Positions 60,042-64,000 of a stretch of 64,000 nucleotides of DNA are shown one piece after another. The DNA is taken from NCBI GenBank assembly GCA_012295275.1, contig CM022678.1, forward strand, positions 19,386,640 to 19,450,639. The letters run 5' to 3'. This DNA comes from Chrysomallon squamiferum. Lineage: Eukaryota; Mollusca; Gastropoda; Neomphalida; Peltospiridae. The position numbers were made by a program, and so were the translations under genes. Below the pieces are notes generated by a model that did not search any database, was not told the DNA's origin, and was given only the letters and a program-made list of their open reading frames with translations. The number at the start of each line of letters is the position of its first letter. Position 1 is the first letter of the stretch.

Positions 60042-62189
60042 TTACAAATTCACGTCAGCGTTAACAAGAAGTGGAAAAATATCCACCAGCCAGTCCACTG
60101 CAGCTTTGTCGTCTGCTTCGTCTGGTGGAGTTTTTCCTGTTTTGAAATCATTCAGTTCAGTGACACGATCAGTCTCTCCTGATTTCAAGCACACAATTAT
60201 CATCTTCTCTTTTTTTGTAGCAGTTGCTATTGCCAAATCAATGGCCTGTTTCCAGTGTGTGTTTGGCGTATCCGAATCAACAACTACAACAATGCATCGA
60301 ATAAGAGGCATCAGTTGTTCGTAAAAATAGATATCATCCATTCCTTCAAAGGCAAGCTCGTCATTTCTCGTGACTTTGAGACCTGTATAGTCTTCTATAA
60401 CTTGCTGAATCTTGTTTGAAATGTGTGATGTTTCCCAGTCGTCTTTGTCATGGAGAATCATGACATCAGCGCCATTTATTTCATCTTCTTTGTTCGTTTT
60501 GTAATAGAACTTAAAAATCCTCCTGAAACATGACCAAGCTTTACCCGGTGACTCGACTGTTGATAAGATATGCTGTGCTGTTTTCAGGTAAACTCGACTG
60601 ATTAAAGGAATAACCTTATCAGCTTCTTGGGTGCCCATCATCAGACTTACACAGAGTCTGGCATTTTCGTATTCTTTTTTATTAAGATATTCTTCTGTAA
60701 TTCTAACCCAGTCCTCTAATCCTTGTTCTTGGTCTTCAGTCTTCTCATGAATCGGAAGAAAATGGGCTAATTCACTAATCATCCAGTAGACCTTTTCAAC
60801 CTGCCACGGCATTGGTACTTCAGGTAGACCATTCGTTTGCATCATCAAATCAGTTACCAGTTTAAAATAACTACGATATTTGTAAAGCATTTCAGACGAA
60901 GAAGCTTCTATAGCAAGAATTTTGTAGTTTATCATTTCTTTCCTTAGCAAAGCCTTTTCGTCTGAAAGAAAGACCCCTATTTTTACTTTTTTCAAATCGG
61001 ATTTTACACAATTCCATAAAGGCAGAAATTTCTTAGAATGGGTATGTATCAGCTTCCGCTCCTTCTATTACATCTCTTAAGACCGATTCAGCATCTTCAA
61101 AGAATTTGTTAGTGATGTAAGCGGAAGCCAAGTCAAGTGCCGCATCAAAATTTGTGCCGTGTGTGATTTCAACGGCCTGTTGTAAAGTTTCTATCGCACG
61201 CTGAAATGTTTCTTGGTCATTTTCCGATTTCGCTTTTTTGAGCAGAACCTTTCCCAGCTGATGAAGAGCATTTCCAGTAGGCCGAAGCCTAATTGACTCT
61301 TCTAACAAACTCTCAGCTTTATCCAGTTGCTTTGTGTTTAGGAAATGCTTACCGCAGCTAGCAAGCACAAAGGGGACGTGTTTGCCTAAATCAAGAGCTT
61401 TATTAAAATATTCCTCACGCGAAAGCAGCTCAGTTTGTTATTGCACCACTGTTACGAACTCAGTGTCTTCAAATGGCGTCCATCTAAATTCAAGCCGTTT
61501 CGCTAATTCCCCGAGCTCGGCATACGCCATTGCATTCAGTGGTTCTGGTCCCTTACTGCCGACTTCTTGTAGCAGTTTACAGCATCTGACAGCGTGTTCA
61601 ACGACATCCACACCTGACTGAATTGTATAGCTTTGAGCGGACAAAGATCGTCTAAGTGTTAGACCCTCACCAAATTTCCACTCGTATTCTTCAGTGTACT
61701 TCTCATTTAATTTTCTGTACAGCTTCAGAGCCTTTGGATAAGAAGCTGGTGTAAGTTTAGAGAAGCAATAAGGAAGTTCTGCTTCAGCTACAGCACGCAT
61801 TCTGTCAAGGTCTCCCTCCAGGTTTTCCAGTTCGATTAATTCTGATTCAGCAGAACGGTCTTCGTCTTTCTGCAGAAAACGCACACGGTTTGCACGAGGT
61901 ACAATGTTAGTAGGATCATGAAGACGGACTTCGGAATTTATCTCGATTGCCTTCTCTCGATCTCCTAGCAAAAACAGCAGGAAGGAGACAAAATTGTTGG
62001 TGCGATTGTAACTTATCTTTTCATTTTCACATTCTTCCATGTCACCCAATTTTTCTTCTTTCGGTTTTCCTTGAAACTTTTCAAGTAATTTTTCTTTAAG
62101 CCGTTTTGAGCAAAACATAAGATCTGTAAGATGAAAGGAGTGAAGAAACGATTCCAGTCTCTCTTTGAAGGAAATGTCCTCGTGTGTTG
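60042..62189 (-). pseudogene. IFIT-like TPR-TIR pseudogene, exon 2 (duplication copy 2)
   Basis: Same exon as 46694-48842, with three lesions only: TAA at 61438-61440 in the TPR region, TAA at 61033-61035 and a +1 shift at about 60975-60985 after FEKSKN. The 317-residue tail frame to TAA at 60042-60044 is clean and holds the TIR-like domain (ADVMILHDKDDW, ELAFEG, RCIVVVVDSD, MIIVCLKSG). Length 2148 fits 715 codons after allowing for the extra base. Homopolymers that break copy 1 are in frame here. One residue difference from copy 1 is Trp versus Cys in the VYxMISEL motif. Confidence 0.9.
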
Positions 62190-62300
62190 CTGAAAAAATA
62201 TAAATAATTGGAATTTGCTGAAGGCGAAAAAAACGTCGTCTTCTTCTTATTATTATTATTATTATTGTTGTTGTTATTATTATTATTATTGTTGTTGTTG

Positions 62301-62350
<50 letters not shown>

Positions 62351-63103
62351 TTGTATTTCTCTCGTTTCCAAATGTATAGTTTCAACTAATAATAATAATA
62401 ATAATAATAATAATACACATTTTGCCTCATATATCTGGACACTTGATTTATTTATTTTTTATTAATAACATATTTGTTATCGTAATAAGATATTTAAATC
62501 AAACTTACACATTCTCAATGGATGTTCCTTACTCTCATCAGGTAATATATAAATCAGGTGTCTACTTTCCTCACTGAAATTAGAACAGTCTACCCAGTAA
62601 ATGTAGATAAACAATCTCTGTAAGCTACTTATGACCTTGTCGCATGAATATAAACAACAGCTCCTTATTATACTTACCTGCTCTTTAGATTATCATGCCC
62701 GGACAGAGTCCATTTTATTATGAAATTGCTAATGCAATATAAAACTGAGTTTTTCGACATCAGTTTGATCGTGAGATATTCCTAAATTTATTTTTACTTT
62801 TGTCTTAATTTTATATATATTTCTCGTTATATTTTATAATTGTTGTTAGTGTTATTGTTGTTGTTGTTGTTGTTATTATGAATCAATCTCTCTCTCTCTT
62901 TTTATTCTTTGAAATCCCGCCTTCAATGACGTTGTTCTATGTGTACTTTCTCTAGACCTAACAAAAATGTGTCAGCACTGAATCATTAGTCTTCTTCTTT
63001 CTCTTCTTCTTAATTTTCTTCTTCTTCTTCTTCTTCTTCTTCTTATTATTATTATTTTATATTCCTCTCGTTTTTCCAGAGGTATGGTTTCAACTAATAA
63101 TAA

Positions 63104-63134
<31 letters not shown>

Positions 63135-64000
63135 AAGAAGAAGAAAAGGATTTTTTTCAGTCACATAAAAGAACAATAAACAAATAAACAAATGAAATGT
63201 CTCTAGTTTCTAACTACGTATTACATACAGCTCTGTACCCTTCTTTACATTTATAAGGTTACGTATAGTAAACATATAGAACTAATCAGGCAATGTATAA
63301 CAGCATAGAAACTCAAACGTGTTTGTGAAATTAGGTCACTGAGATTTTCAATAAATATAGCGAGTAAACAGATCCAGAACATATAAGAAATATTTGTTAC
63401 CAGAATTTTTCCTTTACAAGGCTGTGTAGTGTTTAGCATAGACTCTAGGTGAGACACTATTCAGCGAAATGACATGCATCTACATTTTATATGTTAATAA
63501 TTAAAATAATAATAATAACAATAATAATAATGATAATAATAATAATACAAATTTTGCCTCGTATATCTGCAAACTTGATTTATTTATTTATTATTGTTGA
63601 TATCATATTTGTTATCGTAATAACATATTTAAATCAAACTTACACGTTCTCACTGGATGTTCCTTACTCTCAAACAACAGTCAACAACTGCGATAGCTTT
63701 CATTTTTCAGTGTCATATAAATCAGGTGTTTACACAGTAAATGTAGATTAACAATCTATATAAGGTATAGCATGACAACAATATAAACACATTAACTACA
63801 ACAGCTCCTTATCATGTCTACGTGCTCTGTAAGCTATCATGCCCGGTCATAGTTCATGTTACTATCAAATTACTAATTCTATATTGGGGGTTTTCTGACA
63901 GAATTCGATAAGTAGCTTCAAATATTAAAATTAAAAATATTAAATTTAAACAAATATATTTTGTGTGAAAATCGAGATCAGTCTGATCGTGAGGCCTTCT
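62190..64000. other. upstream/intron region of pseudogene copy 2
   Basis: No gene seen. It carries ATT/GTT arrays (62249-62350), intron repeat copies in - orientation (62490-62780 and 63630-63990), a CTT/ATT array (63015-63057) and an (AAG)n (63107-63145). It differs from 48843-50620 mainly in array lengths and a few hundred scattered bases near the end. Confidence 0.55.
62903..62937 (-). pseudogene. eroded first exon, start codon deleted (copy 2)
   Basis: Identical in content to 49563-49597, with the ATG-bearing half missing in the same way, so the deletion predates or is shared by both copies. Confidence 0.75.

Larger units (their letters stand above)
56417..64000. repeat. ~7.6 kb segmental duplication, copy 2 (to window end)
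   Basis: Collinear copy of 43071-50620 in the same orientation, starting at TTGGGCCAGAGAATAAG right after the gap. The last bases (GATCGTGAGGCCTTC) still match 50603-50617, so the duplication continues beyond the window. 56417-60041 has no gene and carries the same repeats and arrays as 43071-46693. Confidence 0.95.

Overview
This is eukaryotic DNA: AT-rich, intron-bearing and packed with microsatellites ((AG)n, (AAT)n, (AT)n, a 5-bp ATAAT unit). The protein content, microsatellite style and repeat density fit an invertebrate, most likely a mollusc, with a cephalopod possible. That placement is inference. No bacterial or viral gene set is visible.

The main content is a cluster of related genes. 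Each has a 21-22 codon first exon, an intron that often carries a long (AG)n tract, and one ~2.1 kb second exon. The protein has an IFIT-like tetratricopeptide (TPR) superhelix and a C-terminal TIR-like alpha/beta domain. Left-arm copies are on the + strand: a 3' end at 1-189, a fragment at 2254-2662 and a copy with two in-frame TGA codons at 6123-8248. Right-arm copies are on the - strand: one intact gene at 30722-33359 (735 aa), a frameshifted copy at 53494-56022, and two near-identical broken copies at 46694-48842 and 60042-62189. Orphan or eroded first exons lie at 23044-23110, 29437-29493, 49563-49597 and 62903-62937. Of all these, only 30722-33359 looks functional. It has a TATA-like box and three GAAANNGAAA (ISRE/IRF-type) motifs just upstream of its start.

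Between the arms (12.8-21.1 kb, + strand) are two exons that match the N-terminus of the splicing factor SMNDC1/SPF30, preceded by an NRF1-like promoter motif. The expected start codon reads CTG. A chain of candidate exons of an unrecognised hydrophilic protein follows, with one exon duplicated and a ~1.9 kb inverted-repeat-bounded insertion in an intron. This chain runs up to an assembly gap.

The rest is mosaic duplication. Block 21283-22707 copies 9983-11860, and 22866-24760 copies 33103-34620; the two are joined exactly at a (CT)n array. 56417-64000 copies 43071-50620. Two gaps of exactly 200 N (21083-21282, 56217-56416) each directly precede a duplicated block, and coding differences between the 7.5 kb copies are mostly homopolymer-length changes, so part of the duplication may be an assembly (haplotig) artefact. 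From 24 to 51 kb the DNA is mainly degenerate copies of cluster flanking and intron repeats, with no further gene that I can support.
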